Assembly (NCBI RefSeq): GCF_024199845.1
Contig: NZ_JANADO010000001.1
Location: forward strand, 6,882,001-6,946,000
DNA length: 64,000 nt
Direction of reading: 5' to 3'
Source of the DNA: Bradyrhizobium sp. CCGB12
GTDB taxonomy: Bacteria; Pseudomonadota; Alphaproteobacteria; Rhizobiales; Xanthobacteraceae
This document shows positions 16,978-26,760 of the stretch, piece after piece; position 1 is the first letter of the stretch, and the number at the start of each line of letters is the position of its first letter. The position numbers and the translations under genes are program-made. The notes under the pieces are model-generated. The model saw only the letters and a program-made list of their open reading frames with translations, was not told where the DNA came from and searched no databases.

Positions 16978-19900
16978 ATGCGCCAAATCGTTGCAGGCAT
17001 CGCAGCCGGAATGTCCCTAGCCGTGAACAACGGCTGGAGGGCGGCGGCGATTCGGCGTGGCCCCGTCCTGTGGTTGACCTTGTGCGGTGTGCTGCTGGTC
17101 GCGGGGATCTTCGCCGTGACCGCCATGGCCGTCGGCGAATTCCGCGAGCGGACCCTGGTCAACCGCGAGCGCGAGCTGGAAAACACGGTGCAGCTGATTG
17201 CGCGGCACTTTGATCAGCAGTTCGAAGACTCCGACGTCGTCGCCGCCGATGTGACCGCGCAGATGAACCTGCCGGAGATCACCTCGGCCGCGATGTTCCG
17301 CGAGCGCATGTCCGCGCCTGCGATGAACCAGATGCTGCGCAGCAAGATCAGCTCGGTGTCCTATCTCGGCGACATCGCGATCTACGATGCCGAGGGCGAC
17401 CTGATCAACTGGTCGCGGGCCCAGCCCCTGCCCAAGATCAACGTCTCCTCGCGCGCCTATTTCCAATCGTTTAAATCCGACCCGACGGCTGAACCGGTCA
17501 TCCTGGAGTCTGTTCGCAGCTTCATCATCGACAAATGGACCACGATCGTCGCACGGCGCCTGAACGGCGCTGACGGCAGCTTCCTTGGTGCGATGGTCCG
17601 GCGGATCGATCCGGACAGCTACCAGCAATATTTCGCATCCGTCGCGCTGGCCGAGGGCACCGCGATCTCGCTGTTCGATCGCGAAGGCAAGATGCTGGCG
17701 CGCTATCCGCACGCCGAAGAATTGATCGGACGGAGCTTCAAGGATGCGCCGCTGATGCAGAGGGTGCTGACCAAGGGCGGTCAGCACACGCTGCGCGTCA
17801 GGAGTCCGGTCGACGGCGAGGAGCGGCTCGGCTCCGCCGCGTCGTTGACGCATTTCCCGCTGGTCATCGTCGCGACCAACACCACCAGCGCCGCGCTGGC
17901 CGACTGGCGGCAGCAGACCGGCTTCATGGTCACGACGGCGACACTTTCGGCCGCCGTGATCGCGCTGATCCTCTATCTGATCATTCGTCAGATCAACCGG
18001 CAGAACCGCGAGGCCCAGGAGCGGATCGAAGCCGAACGACTGCGGCTCGACACCGCGCTGAACAATATGTCGCAAGGGCTGATTCTGTACGACGCCGCCG
18101 GATACATCGTCACCTGCAACCGCCGCTATGCTGACATGTTCGGCCTGTCCCACGACGTCATCAAGCCCGGCTGCCACATCCACGAGGCGATGTACCATCG
18201 CAAGGAGCGCAATGCGTTCAGCGGCAACGTCGAGGAATTTTGCGCCGAGGTGATGAGGGGCGTCGCCGAAGGCAAGGTCGCCAAGAGAATACATCAGCTG
18301 CCCAACGGCCGCGCCTTCCAGGTCATCAACACTCCGCTCGCGCAGGGCGGATGGGTCGCTACGATCGAAGAGATCACCGAGCGTCGCAATCTGGAACAGG
18401 AGCGGGACCGCAACCACACCTTCCTGCGCGAGATCATCGACCACATCCCCTCGCAGATCACGGTGAAGGACGCCCTGACACGCCAATATCTGCTGATCAA
18501 CCGCACCGCCGCGGAGCAGTTCGGCCAATCGCGCGAAGACATCGTTGGCAAGACCCCCTTCGACATCTACCCGGCCGACACCGCAAGTATCGTCACCGAC
18601 GATGACAGCAAAGCGCTGCAGTCGACCACGGGATTGTCCAAGGACGAGCATGCCTGGCCGAGCCAGACCTTGGGGTTGCGCTACATCACCTCGACCCGGA
18701 TCGGCATTCGCGATGAAGCCGGCGAGCCGCGCTACCTCATCAATGTCGTCGATGACGTCACCGAGCAGCGGCGCGCCGACGAGAAGATCGCTCACATGGC
18801 GCATTACGATGCGCTGACCGACCTGCCGAACCGCACGCTGTTCCGCACACAGATTGAACGCGAGCTGGCGAAGGTCGCCGGCGGCGAGCAGTTCGCGCTG
18901 CTCTACATCGACGTCGACGAATTCAAGGGCATCAACGATTCGCTCGGACATCACGTCGGCGACGAGCTGTTGAAGGCGATCGCGGGCCGTCTGCGCGGCT
19001 GCCTGACGCAGGGCGACCTGATCGCGCGGCTTGGCGGCGACGAATTCGCGGTCATCCAGACCGGGATCCGGTCCTCTGCCGAGGTTGTGTCGTTCGTGAC
19101 GCGGATCTACGAGGCGATCCGGCAGCCCTATCATTGTCTCGGCCATCAGCTCTCCACCGACGCGAGCATCGGGATTGCGCTGGCGCCGAAGGACGGCTCC
19201 GATCTCGATCAGCTCATCAAGAATGCCGACCTCGCCATGTACGGCGCCAAGGCCGAGGGACGCCGCACCCACCGCTTCTTCGAACCGGCGATGGATGCGA
19301 GCGCCAAGGCGCGCCTGACCATGGAGCAGGATCTGCGTCAGGCCCTGGTCAACGGCGGCTTCGAGATTCACTACCAGCCGCTGGTCGATCTCCGCTCCGG
19401 CGAGGTCTCCGGCTGCGAGGCGCTGCTGCGCTGGCGTCATCCCGAGCGCGGCATGGTGTCGCCGGCGGAATTCATTCCGGTCGCCGAGGACACCGGCCTG
19501 ATCAACGAGCTCGGCGATTGGGTGCTGCGCATGGCCTGCAACGAGGCCGCGACCTGGCCTGCGCATGTCCGCATCGCGGTCAACGTCTCGCCGGTACAGC
19601 TCAAATGCGACACGCTGGCCTTGCGGATCGCCGGCGCGCTCGCGGCGTCTGGGCTCGACCCGCGACGGCTCGAGCTCGAGATCACCGAGGCCGTGCTGAT
19701 CCGCGACGACGAGGCGGCGCTCTCGATCCTGCACCAGCTCCGTGCGATCGGCGTGCGCATCGCGCTCGACGATTTCGGCACCGGCTACTCCTCGCTCAGT
19801 TATCTCAAGCGCTTCCCGTTCGACAAGATCAAGATCGACCGCTGCTTCGTCGCCGACATCGCGGAGACCAGCGGTGCGCCGGTCATCGTTCAAGCCGTCG

Positions 19901-20091
19901 TGAACATCGCCGCCGCCAGCAGCATGACCACGGTCGCCGAGGGCGTCGAGACCGAGGCCCAGCGCGAGATGCTGCGCGCGCTCGGCTGCACGGAGATGCA
20001 GGGCTATCTGTTCAGCGCGCCGAAGCCGGCCAGCGAGGTGCGAAAGCTGTTCGGCTCCGGCAGTGCCGGACCGGTGGCGGCGGTGGCGTGA
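16978..20091 (+). CDS. Membrane sensor GGDEF-EAL protein with extracytoplasmic Cache-like domain and two PAS domains
   Basis: The 1037-residue protein has a transmembrane helix near 25-48, a large periplasmic region to about 312 with the look of a double Cache sensor, and a second helix near 316-340. Two PAS domains (about 355-465 and 480-600) precede a GGDEF domain with intact RLGGDEF and an EAL domain with EALLRWRHPE, NVSPVQLK, LEITEAV, DDFGTGYSSL, IKIDRCFV and AEGVET. The cyclase I-site position reads TQGD, so feedback inhibition is not expected. I chose the ATG at 16978 because of the strong GGGAGGGGGA directly before it. The stop overlaps the next start as TGATG, so the following cyclase is translationally coupled. 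Confidence 0.92.
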   Translation: MRQIVAGIAAGMSLAVNNGWRAAAIRRGPVLWLTLCGVLLVAGIFAVTAMAVGEFRERTLVNRERELENTVQLIARHFDQQFEDSDVVAADVTAQMNLPEITSAAMFRERMSAPAMNQMLRSKISSVSYLGDIAIYDAEGDLINWSRAQPLPKINVSSRAYFQSFKSDPTAEPVILESVRSFIIDKWTTIVARRLNGADGSFLGAMVRRIDPDSYQQYFASVALAEGTAISLFDREGKMLARYPHAEELIGRSFKDAPLMQRVLTKGGQHTLRVRSPVDGEERLGSAASLTHFPLVIVATNTTSAALADWRQQTGFMVTTATLSAAVIALILYLIIRQINRQNREAQERIEAERLRLDTALNNMSQGLILYDAAGYIVTCNRRYADMFGLSHDVIKPGCHIHEAMYHRKERNAFSGNVEEFCAEVMRGVAEGKVAKRIHQLPNGRAFQVINTPLAQGGWVATIEEITERRNLEQERDRNHTFLREIIDHIPSQITVKDALTRQYLLINRTAAEQFGQSREDIVGKTPFDIYPADTASIVTDDDSKALQSTTGLSKDEHAWPSQTLGLRYITSTRIGIRDEAGEPRYLINVVDDVTEQRRADEKIAHMAHYDALTDLPNRTLFRTQIERELAKVAGGEQFALLYIDVDEFKGINDSLGHHVGDELLKAIAGRLRGCLTQGDLIARLGGDEFAVIQTGIRSSAEVVSFVTRIYEAIRQPYHCLGHQLSTDASIGIALAPKDGSDLDQLIKNADLAMYGAKAEGRRTHRFFEPAMDASAKARLTMEQDLRQALVNGGFEIHYQPLVDLRSGEVSGCEALLRWRHPERGMVSPAEFIPVAEDTGLINELGDWVLRMACNEAATWPAHVRIAVNVSPVQLKCDTLALRIAGALAASGLDPRRLELEITEAVLIRDDEAALSILHQLRAIGVRIALDDFGTGYSSLSYLKRFPFDKIKIDRCFVADIAETSGAPVIVQAVVNIAAASSMTTVAEGVETEAQREMLRALGCTEMQGYLFSAPKPASEVRKLFGSGSAGPVAAVA

Positions 20092-21146
20092 TGGCGAAGT
20101 CGCGCAAGAACTCCACGAAGACCGTCGACGTCGCGGATTCCTACGCGGTGCGGCTGATGCAGCACCTGGTGGTGCCAACCTTCGTGATCGACCCAAAGCG
20201 CCGCGTCGTGATCTGGAACAGGGCCTGCGAGCGGCTGACCGGCGTCGCCGCCTCGGATGTGATCGGCACCACCAGGCATTGGCAGGCCTTCTATGAGACC
20301 AGGCGCCCCTGCCTTGCCGACCTTGTCGCGCTCGACCGGCCGGAGCAGCTGCCGGAATTCTATTCGGAATATGCCGCGCGCGGCCATAACGGCCTCGGCT
20401 TCAGCGCCGAGAACTGGTGCGTGATGCCGAAGCTCGGCAGCCAACTCTATCTCGCCATCGATGCCGGCCCGATCCACGACGAGGCCGGCAACCTGATCGC
20501 GGTGGTGGAGACGCTGCGCGACCTCACCGACCAGAAGCGCGCCGAGATGACGCTGAAGGAGCTCGCCACCAAGGACGGGCTGACCGGCCTGTCGAACCGC
20601 CGCGCCTTCGACCAGATGCTGATGAGCGAATGGGCCCGCGCCCAGCGGACGCAGAAGCCGCTGACGCTGCTGTTCGTCGACGTCGACCATTTCAAGCTGT
20701 TCAACGACCGCCACGGCCATCAGAGCGGCGACGAATGCCTGCGTGCGGTCGCCGCCGCCGTCAGCCGGCACGCCCTGCGTCCGCTCGACCTCGCGAGCCG
20801 CTATGGCGGCGAGGAATTCGCGCTGATCCTGCCGGACATGGATTGCGACACCGCCTGCACCGTCGCCGAGGAGATCCGCTGCGCGGTCATGGCCTTGCAG
20901 ATCGCCCACGGCGCCATGGGGGCCGGCGACCATGTCACCCTCAGCGTCGGCGTCGCAAGCCACGTTCCCGGCGGCGCCGATGGCAGCCCCGATCGACTGC
21001 TCGGCGCCGCCGACGAGGCGCTCTATGTGGCCAAACGGCTCGGCCGCAACCGCGTCATCTGCGCCGAAAGGGTGCTTGCCGAGTTCGCCGCCCTCGGCCG
21101 GGACGCCGCAGCGGTTCCGGCCCCTGCCCGGCGCAAATCGGCTTGA
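20091..21146 (+). CDS. PAS-GGDEF diguanylate cyclase
   Basis: The 351-residue soluble protein has a PAS domain (about 15-155, VVPTFVIDPKRRVVIWNRACE) and a C-terminal GGDEF domain with the active variant SRYGGEEF. An RPLD I-site lies five residues before the signature, so c-di-GMP should inhibit it. Its ATG shares one base with the stop of the upstream sensor GGDEF-EAL gene. The pair may form a local signalling unit: one membrane enzyme able to make or break c-di-GMP and one soluble feedback-inhibited cyclase. A tRNA gene follows 61 bp later. Confidence 0.93.
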   Translation: MAKSRKNSTKTVDVADSYAVRLMQHLVVPTFVIDPKRRVVIWNRACERLTGVAASDVIGTTRHWQAFYETRRPCLADLVALDRPEQLPEFYSEYAARGHNGLGFSAENWCVMPKLGSQLYLAIDAGPIHDEAGNLIAVVETLRDLTDQKRAEMTLKELATKDGLTGLSNRRAFDQMLMSEWARAQRTQKPLTLLFVDVDHFKLFNDRHGHQSGDECLRAVAAAVSRHALRPLDLASRYGGEEFALILPDMDCDTACTVAEEIRCAVMALQIAHGAMGAGDHVTLSVGVASHVPGGADGSPDRLLGAADEALYVAKRLGRNRVICAERVLAEFAALGRDAAAVPAPARRKSA

Positions 21147-21166
21147 GCGCAAGCGACGAGAACCGG

Positions 21167-21195
21167 TTGCCCGCCCCTCGCCAATCGGCTACATG
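21167..21195 (+). promoter_or_regulatory. Housekeeping promoter of tRNA-Arg
   Basis: TTGCCC (21167-21172) and TACATG (21190-21195) are separated by 17 bp and lie 12 bp before the tRNA, fitting a sigma-70 type promoter. Confidence 0.5.
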
Positions 21196-21207
21196 AAACC
21201 TCGACTA

Positions 21208-21284
21208 GCACCCGTAGCTCAGCTGGATAGAGCGTTGCCCTCCGAAGGCAAAGGTCACACGTTCGAATCGTGTCGGGTGCGCCA
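21208..21284 (+). tRNA. tRNA-Arg(CCG)
   Basis: The 77-base sequence folds as a full cloverleaf: acceptor GCACCCG/CGGGTGC, D-stem GCTC/GAGC, anticodon stem TTGCC/GGCAA with loop CTCCGAA, and T-stem ACACG/CGTGT with loop TTCGAAT. The anticodon CCG reads the arginine codon CGG. The discriminator is G and the CCA end is encoded. No integrase or att duplication was seen next to it. Confidence 0.97.
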
Positions 21285-21311
21285 GCCTTATCGCCCTTTG
21301 CAGACCGGCAC

Positions 21312-21521
21312 TCACGTCAGCATCGAGACGATCGCCTGAATCTGGTCGGAGGCTGACGTCACGAGACCGTCGTAAGACGTCTGGCCGTGCGCGGCGGCCT
21401 TCAGAATGCATTCGGCGACGGCCGCTTTCAGGCCGAAGACCGATTGATGGGCCGGTACGCTCGCCATCACGGTCTCCAGCGCTTGACGCATCGTGTGAAT
21501 GAGTTCGGAGCTGTATTGCAT
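21312..21521 (-). CDS. Small conserved-type hypothetical protein (69 aa)
   Basis: I do not recognise a family. The 69-residue product is mostly helical, with no signal peptide or membrane segment. The start is well supported by GGAGGACAGG directly upstream. It reads towards the tRNA and stands alone between tRNA-Arg and tspO. Confidence 0.6.
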   Translation of the reverse strand: MQYSSELIHTMRQALETVMASVPAHQSVFGLKAAVAECILKAAAHGQTSYDGLVTSASDQIQAIVSMLT

Positions 21522-21616
21522 TGGCCTGTCCTCCGCCGGCTCATATTAGGTCGCATGACCATGCTTGCCACTCACAAGCCTGAGATCGCTCTTTGAAGCG
21601 GTCGAGACTGAATGCC

Positions 21617-22060
21617 TCAATTCAAACGCCAGATGGCCGCATTGAGCACGCCGGCAAACGCGACCCAGGCTGCATAGGGCACGAACAATGCCGCGGCCAG
21701 CCTGTCTCGTGACATCTCCAGACCGATGTAGGTCACGATCGCGACGAACAGACCGATGAGGATGACGAGCGCAGCGCCGATCTGGTGCATCGTGAACATC
21801 ACCGGAGACCAGATGAAATTGAGGGCCAGCTGCGCGGCCCAGACCAGCATCGCTTTGCCCATTGGTTCACGGCGAAAGGTCCGCCAGCCCGCAACAGCGA
21901 TCATGATGTAGAGGATCGTCCACGCCAGGGGAAATGCCCAGTTCGGCGGCACGAAGCCCGGCTTGGCGAGACCCGCATACCACTCTCCCGGCAGATTGGT
22001 CGCGCCGATCAGCCAGCCAAGGCCTACCACGGCGACGACGAAGACCGACAACGGGAACAT
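21617..22060 (-). CDS. tspO: TspO/MBR family membrane protein
   Basis: The 147-residue product has five hydrophobic segments and the family signature WYAGLAKPGFVPPNWAFPLAWTILYIMIA near the first and second helices (quoted here only in part as LAKPGFVPPNW). Asn-Phe-Ile-Trp in ALNFIWSPVMF is also typical. TspO proteins bind porphyrins and, in Rhodobacter, tune photosynthesis genes in response to oxygen; elsewhere they act in stress. It is divergent from dinB, with a 43-bp shared spacer. Confidence 0.92.
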   Translation of the reverse strand: MFPLSVFVVAVVGLGWLIGATNLPGEWYAGLAKPGFVPPNWAFPLAWTILYIMIAVAGWRTFRREPMGKAMLVWAAQLALNFIWSPVMFTMHQIGAALVILIGLFVAIVTYIGLEMSRDRLAAALFVPYAAWVAFAGVLNAAIWRLN

Positions 22061-22103
22061 CCTTCACCTCGCGCATCTCATCGCGTAATCGTATCATCGC
22101 TCC

Positions 22104-23204
22104 ATGAGCGAATCCGACACGGTGACCGGCGATGCTTCGCCCGTCCGCAAGATCATCCATATCGACATGGATGCTTTCTACGCGTCGGTGGAACAGCGCG
22201 ACAATTCGGAGCTGCGCGGAAAGCCGGTCGCGGTCGGAGGCTCCGCGGAACGCGGCGTCGTCGCGGCCGCCAGCTATGAGGCCCGCAAGTTCGGCGTTCG
22301 CTCCGCCATGCCATCCGTGACCGCGAAGCGGCAATGTCCCGATCTGATCTTCGTCAAACCGCGCTTCGAGGTCTACAAGGCGGTCTCCAGGCAGATCCGT
22401 GACATCTTTGCCGAGCATACTCCGATCATCGAGCCCTTGTCGCTCGACGAGGCCTATCTCGACGTGACGGAGAACCTGCAAGGCATCCCGCTGGCACGGG
22501 ACATCGCCTTGCTGATCCGAGAGAAGATCAAGGCCGAGACGGGCCTCAACGCGTCGGCGGGCATCTCCTACAACAAGTTTCTGGCAAAGCTCGCCTCCGA
22601 TCATCGCAAGCCCAACGGTCAGTTCGTGATCTCGCCGGAGATGGGACCAGCCTTCGTCGAGCCGCTGCCGGTCGGTAAGTTCCATGGAATAGGTCCGGCA
22701 ACAGCTGCGAAGATGAACGCGCTCGGCATGTTCACCGGTCTCGACATCCGCAACCAGACGCTGGAGTTCATGAATGCGAACTTCGGCAAGTCGGGCGCCT
22801 ATTACTATTGGATATCACGCGGCGTCGACGAACGGCCGGTCCGGGCCAACCGCATCCGCAAATCCATCGGCGCGGAGAACACGTTCTCGACCGATCTCAC
22901 CGAGTTCGACGCGCTGGTTGCCGAGCTCAGGCCTCTCGTCGACAAGGTATGGCGGCATTGCGAGGCGACCGGCAACCGGGGCCGCACCGTGACCCTGAAG
23001 ATCAAGTTTGCCGACTTCGAGATCATCACGCGCAGCCGGTCTGTCCCGGCGACGGTTGCGGGACGAGACGATCTGGAGCGGCTGGCCTGCGGCCTGCTCG
23101 AAATCGAGATGCCGCTGCCCAAGCGCGTCAGGCTGCTGGGGGTCTCGCTGTCTTCGCTCCAGGCCGGGGACACCTCGGAGCCGCAGCTGACGTTGAGCAT
23201 TTGA
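22104..23204 (+). CDS. dinB: DNA polymerase IV (Y-family)
   Basis: The 366-residue protein has the Y-family palm motifs IHIDMDAFYASVEQRD with the first catalytic Asp, and LSLDEAYLDVT with the second Asp-Glu pair. The thumb and little-finger regions follow, with the helix-hairpin-helix segment VGKFHGIGPATAAKM. It carries out translesion synthesis in the cytoplasm. The length is close to the usual 350-360. No clear beta-clamp motif was identified at the extreme C-terminus (QLTLSI may serve: Q-L-T-L resembles QL-S/D-L-F). Confidence 0.95.
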   Translation: MSESDTVTGDASPVRKIIHIDMDAFYASVEQRDNSELRGKPVAVGGSAERGVVAAASYEARKFGVRSAMPSVTAKRQCPDLIFVKPRFEVYKAVSRQIRDIFAEHTPIIEPLSLDEAYLDVTENLQGIPLARDIALLIREKIKAETGLNASAGISYNKFLAKLASDHRKPNGQFVISPEMGPAFVEPLPVGKFHGIGPATAAKMNALGMFTGLDIRNQTLEFMNANFGKSGAYYYWISRGVDERPVRANRIRKSIGAENTFSTDLTEFDALVAELRPLVDKVWRHCEATGNRGRTVTLKIKFADFEIITRSRSVPATVAGRDDLERLACGLLEIEMPLPKRVRLLGVSLSSLQAGDTSEPQLTLSI

Positions 23205-23303
23205 ACCAGGGAACCCTCGGCCAACGCGACATCTTTATCCGCGACGCGGGTCCAAACCTGTCGTAGAGACATCAAAACACGATTTTTCGCGATTGATGTT
23301 GGA

Positions 23304-24749
23304 ATGCTTGCCTTATTGATACGCCTCGGACTGCGCTTCGAAGACCGCATCGAGGAGCGGCGGTTTGTCGACCAATACGTCCGAGGCAGTCTCGGGTGGA
23401 CGCAGATCGCGATGCTGCTCGGTGCCGCCACCTATGCCGGTTACACCATCTGGGATTGGGTGCTCTACCCCGAGATCGTTCCGACCACGCTCGCCATCCG
23501 CGGCGGCACCGCCCTGTTCGTGCTGCTCCCGCTGACCGCGCTGCTGTCACGGCGGTGGATGAAGCCATGGGCCGAGACGATTTTCCTCGTCTATTGCGTC
23601 ATTCCCGGCTGCATCCTGCCGAGCATCTACCTCGTTCTGCCGTCGGGCTTCACCTTTGCCGCTCCCGGCATGATGATGATCATCCTGTTCGTCTCGACCA
23701 TGTTGCCATTGCGGATCGGCTCGCTGGCGATTTTCTGCTTGCTGTCGTGGGTGGCGCTGCTGGTCGCCGAGACGTTCGCGCTGACGATGCCGACGGGCCT
23801 GAGATTCATCAATCATTCTCTCGTCGGGAACGCATACGCATTGTCGCTCTATGCTGTGGCTGCGCGCGAATACCGGGCGCGAAGGCAGTTCCGGACATCC
23901 GAGGCGCTGCAACGGGAAAAAGAGCGCTCGGAGAAATCGCTGCGCGATCTCCGCGCGACCCAGGAGCACCTCGTACAGGCAGAGAAGCTCGCTTCGCTCG
24001 GGCAGTTGGTGGCGGGCGTGGCTCACGAGGTCAGCACCCCGCTCGGCCTTGCCCTGACGACCTCGACGACCATGCAGACGGATCTACAGGCAATGGCCGA
24101 CGTCTTGGGTGGCGCGTCGGTCCGGCGGTCCGATCTGACGAAGGGAATTGACAGGCTCAAGCAGGGGCTCAACCTGACCTTCGATAATTTGCACCGCGCA
24201 TCCGAGATGGTGCATGGCTTCAGGCAGGTCGCGGTACATCAAGCCGACGAGGACCGGCGCACGTTCGAGCTTAACGATTGGCTGTCGGAGTTGATATCCA
24301 GGCTCGGACCATTGCTGTCGCATCATGGCCTGACGGTCGACGTGCAATGCCCGGCGGGAATCCAGCTCAACAGCTACCCCGGAGCGCTTGCGCAGGTGAT
24401 CAGCAATCTCGCTCTCAATACCGCCGGGCATGCTTATCCCGACAAGAGAGGCGGCAAGTTCGTCATCACGGTCAGCCAAACGGATTCGAAATCAGTCCGC
24501 CTCGTCTGCGCCGACGAAGGCGTCGGAATTCCCGACCATCTGCAGGCGCACATCTTCGATCCGTTCGTCACGACAAGTCGTGAGAAGGGCAATACTGGTC
24601 TGGGACTGCATATCGCGTTCAATCTGGTCACCTCATCGCTCAACGGGCGCTTGCGACTTGAGAGCAAGGCGGGTCCGGGAACTCAGATCGCGATCGAGAT
24701 TCCCGCCGAAGACAACTTTGCACGCGAACCACGAAGTCTCGAGGCCTGA
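23304..24749 (+). CDS. Membrane sensor histidine kinase
   Basis: The 481-residue protein has six hydrophobic segments in residues 30-190, a coiled-coil linker (about 195-235), and a kinase core. The phosphorylation box is SLGQLVAGVAHEVSTPLG with the acceptor His; the ATPase part has the N-box VISNLALNTAGHAY, the G1 box ADEGVGIPDH, and GNTGLGLHIAFNLV. It probably phosphorylates a response regulator encoded elsewhere, as none is adjacent. The signal is unknown. The start is only weakly supported by GGA immediately before the ATG. Confidence 0.88.
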   Translation: MLALLIRLGLRFEDRIEERRFVDQYVRGSLGWTQIAMLLGAATYAGYTIWDWVLYPEIVPTTLAIRGGTALFVLLPLTALLSRRWMKPWAETIFLVYCVIPGCILPSIYLVLPSGFTFAAPGMMMIILFVSTMLPLRIGSLAIFCLLSWVALLVAETFALTMPTGLRFINHSLVGNAYALSLYAVAAREYRARRQFRTSEALQREKERSEKSLRDLRATQEHLVQAEKLASLGQLVAGVAHEVSTPLGLALTTSTTMQTDLQAMADVLGGASVRRSDLTKGIDRLKQGLNLTFDNLHRASEMVHGFRQVAVHQADEDRRTFELNDWLSELISRLGPLLSHHGLTVDVQCPAGIQLNSYPGALAQVISNLALNTAGHAYPDKRGGKFVITVSQTDSKSVRLVCADEGVGIPDHLQAHIFDPFVTTSREKGNTGLGLHIAFNLVTSSLNGRLRLESKAGPGTQIAIEIPAEDNFAREPRSLEA

Positions 24750-25150
24750 CGCTATTGCGAGCGGTTCTGTCTCGATCTTCGAGGCAGTGCCTGACGTGAA
24801 CCTGACAGACCCGTCTCGATTTCAATTCGACGCCTCGTTTTGAGCAAGATGCATTCATCGCGTTCCGTTTGCGCGCGATCGACGCAAATTTTTTTGCGCA
24901 TGCAGTTTGCTCGCGCCATTCAAATGACACGTACTGACGGATAGTCGTCCGCGTTTCGCGACGTTGCTCACGCGCGACAAGTTCGAAGTCTCTCACGCGC
25001 GGTGATCAGCGCATGAGCGGCGTCCGATTGATCGCACGTGCATGAAGCGCGCCTCGCATGAAAATCGAAAAGACAAACTGTCATTGATTCACCGTCTCGC
25101 TTTCGAACTGCGCCTGAAGCTTTCGTTGTTCGCTGCTCGAGGAGCTGATC
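24750..25150. other. 401-bp gap with no recognised gene
   Basis: No coding sequence is convincing here. A short hairpin CGCAAA-TTTT-TTTGCG lies near 24885-24900, and the last 60 bp should hold the promoter and GAGGAG ribosome site of the flippase gene. Base composition is visibly more AT-rich than in neighbouring genes. Confidence 0.5.
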
Positions 25151-26623
25151 GTGACTCAACTCAACATGCATTTCTCCGAGGACGAGCAGTCCCGGAAGGT
25201 ACGGAATGGCGCGCTCGCCGCGATCGTCACTCAGGTCGTGCGCGTTGCGACACAGACCGGATCTGTGATCCTGCTCTCGCGCCTGCTGACGCCAGTCGAC
25301 TTCGGCACTTATGCAATGGCTTCGCCGGTGCTCGCCTTCGCGGTGCTATTCCAGGATCTCGGTCTTGGACACGCGACCGTACAGAAGGACGAATTGACCC
25401 AGACCGAATTGAGTGCGCTGTTCTGGGTGAACCTCTCCGTCGGCGCGGTACTGGCGGTCACCCAGGTGGCGCTATCGCCACTTGTCGCCAGGTTCTACAG
25501 CGTGCCGAATCTCGCCCCACTGACCTCGGGCATGAGCGTCACGTTGCTGCTGAGCGGCGCCGACGTCCAGCATCTGTCGTTGCTGACGCGCCAGATGAGA
25601 TTCTGGACGCTGGCGGGCCTGGAATCCGCGGCCGCACTCACTGGACTAGCGACCTCGGTCGTGGTCGCGCTGGTCTATCACAGCTATTGGGCCATCCTCG
25701 CGGGCAGCCTGGCATCGGGCCTGGTGCTCGCGGGCGGCGCGTGGCTGAGTTCTGGATGGTTGCCGTCGAAGCCCGGCTCGATCACGGCTGCACGCGATAT
25801 GCTGAACTTCGGGCTCGGTGTGACCGGCTACAATTTTGCCGAATTCCTGTCCCGCAACACCGACGGGGTGCTGATCGGCAAAGTCTGGGGGACAGCCTCG
25901 CTTGGCGCGTATAACCGCGCCTACCGGCTGCTGCTGTTTCCGCTTCAGCAAGTCAGCAACCCGATGGTGCGGATCATGCTGCCGACGCTGTCGGGCCTGC
26001 TGAAGGAGCCCGAGCGCTACCGGGAGTCGTTTCGTCGCGCGGTACTGCCGGCGTTCCTCCTCGTGTTGCCTGGCGTCGCCTTCATGATCGCATCCGCCGA
26101 CACGCTTGTCGAAACCCTGCTCGGCGGCCAATGGAGCGAAGCTGCGCCGATCTTCGTCGCCCTCGGCATTGCCGGTCTGCTACAGACCAGCAACAGTCCG
26201 GCCACTTGGCTGTTCCTTAGCCAGGGCCGCGCCAAGGAATACATGCGCTGGGGCCTGTTCAGTGTCGCAACATCGATTGTCGCCTTCATATGCGGACTGC
26301 CGTTCGGACCAGTCGGCGTCGCCAGTGCATATTCGATCAGCGAGTGCGTGCGCACGCCCATCCTGTGGTGGCTGATTGGGCGAAGCGGCCCGGTGCGTCA
26401 TCGAGATCTCATGAAAGTCGTCGGGCCTCATCTCGCCGGTGCCCTCGCTTCCGTCGTGACCGTGTCTCTGCTGCATCGCTGGCTGCTCACACGTTCGATC
26501 GGTGGGATTCCCGATTTGGCAGCCTGCTTCGTTTCTTATGTGGTCTCGCTCGCGATCGTCGCGCTGTTTCCGGCCTGTCGGAGAGAAATGTGGCGCTACG
26601 CACGCAGCGTCCGTGGCGGATAA
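25151..26623 (+). CDS. Lipopolysaccharide/polysaccharide flippase (Wzx-like, PST family)
   Basis: The 490-residue product has 12 or more hydrophobic segments and the N-terminal pattern ILLSRLLTPVDFGTYAMA typical of the MATE-like polysaccharide transporters. Such proteins flip lipid-linked sugar repeat units across the inner membrane for exopolysaccharide or O-antigen assembly. The GTG start at 25151 has GAGGAG seven bases upstream. No glycosyltransferase genes are adjacent, so it is an isolated flippase gene and its partner cluster must lie elsewhere. Confidence 0.85.
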   Translation: MTQLNMHFSEDEQSRKVRNGALAAIVTQVVRVATQTGSVILLSRLLTPVDFGTYAMASPVLAFAVLFQDLGLGHATVQKDELTQTELSALFWVNLSVGAVLAVTQVALSPLVARFYSVPNLAPLTSGMSVTLLLSGADVQHLSLLTRQMRFWTLAGLESAAALTGLATSVVVALVYHSYWAILAGSLASGLVLAGGAWLSSGWLPSKPGSITAARDMLNFGLGVTGYNFAEFLSRNTDGVLIGKVWGTASLGAYNRAYRLLLFPLQQVSNPMVRIMLPTLSGLLKEPERYRESFRRAVLPAFLLVLPGVAFMIASADTLVETLLGGQWSEAAPIFVALGIAGLLQTSNSPATWLFLSQGRAKEYMRWGLFSVATSIVAFICGLPFGPVGVASAYSISECVRTPILWWLIGRSGPVRHRDLMKVVGPHLAGALASVVTVSLLHRWLLTRSIGGIPDLAACFVSYVVSLAIVALFPACRREMWRYARSVRGG

Positions 26624-26760
26624 TGCGATCGGCTCCAAGCTCGTTGGCAAGACAACAGAGCTGACTGCCACGTGACAGGCACGCCAAAGCCGCGCGCCAC
26701 GGGAGCGACCTGCACTTCACCGTGGCGCACGTGTCTTAGAAAGTCCCGTTCGGGGTTCGA

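Noticed and set aside
17017..20196. A 1059-codon open frame antisense to the GGDEF-EAL gene
   Set aside because: It is a by-product of high GC on the opposite strand of a clear multidomain gene; the translation is rich in Arg, Asp and His with no domain pattern.
21146..21600. tRNA-Arg as an integration site of a genomic island
   Set aside because: No integrase, no duplicated tRNA 3' end and no change in gene style were seen on either side.
24885..24900. CGCAAA-TTTT-TTTGCG hairpin as a terminator of the histidine kinase gene
   Set aside because: The stem is only six weak pairs and no T run follows; it is more than 130 bp past the stop.
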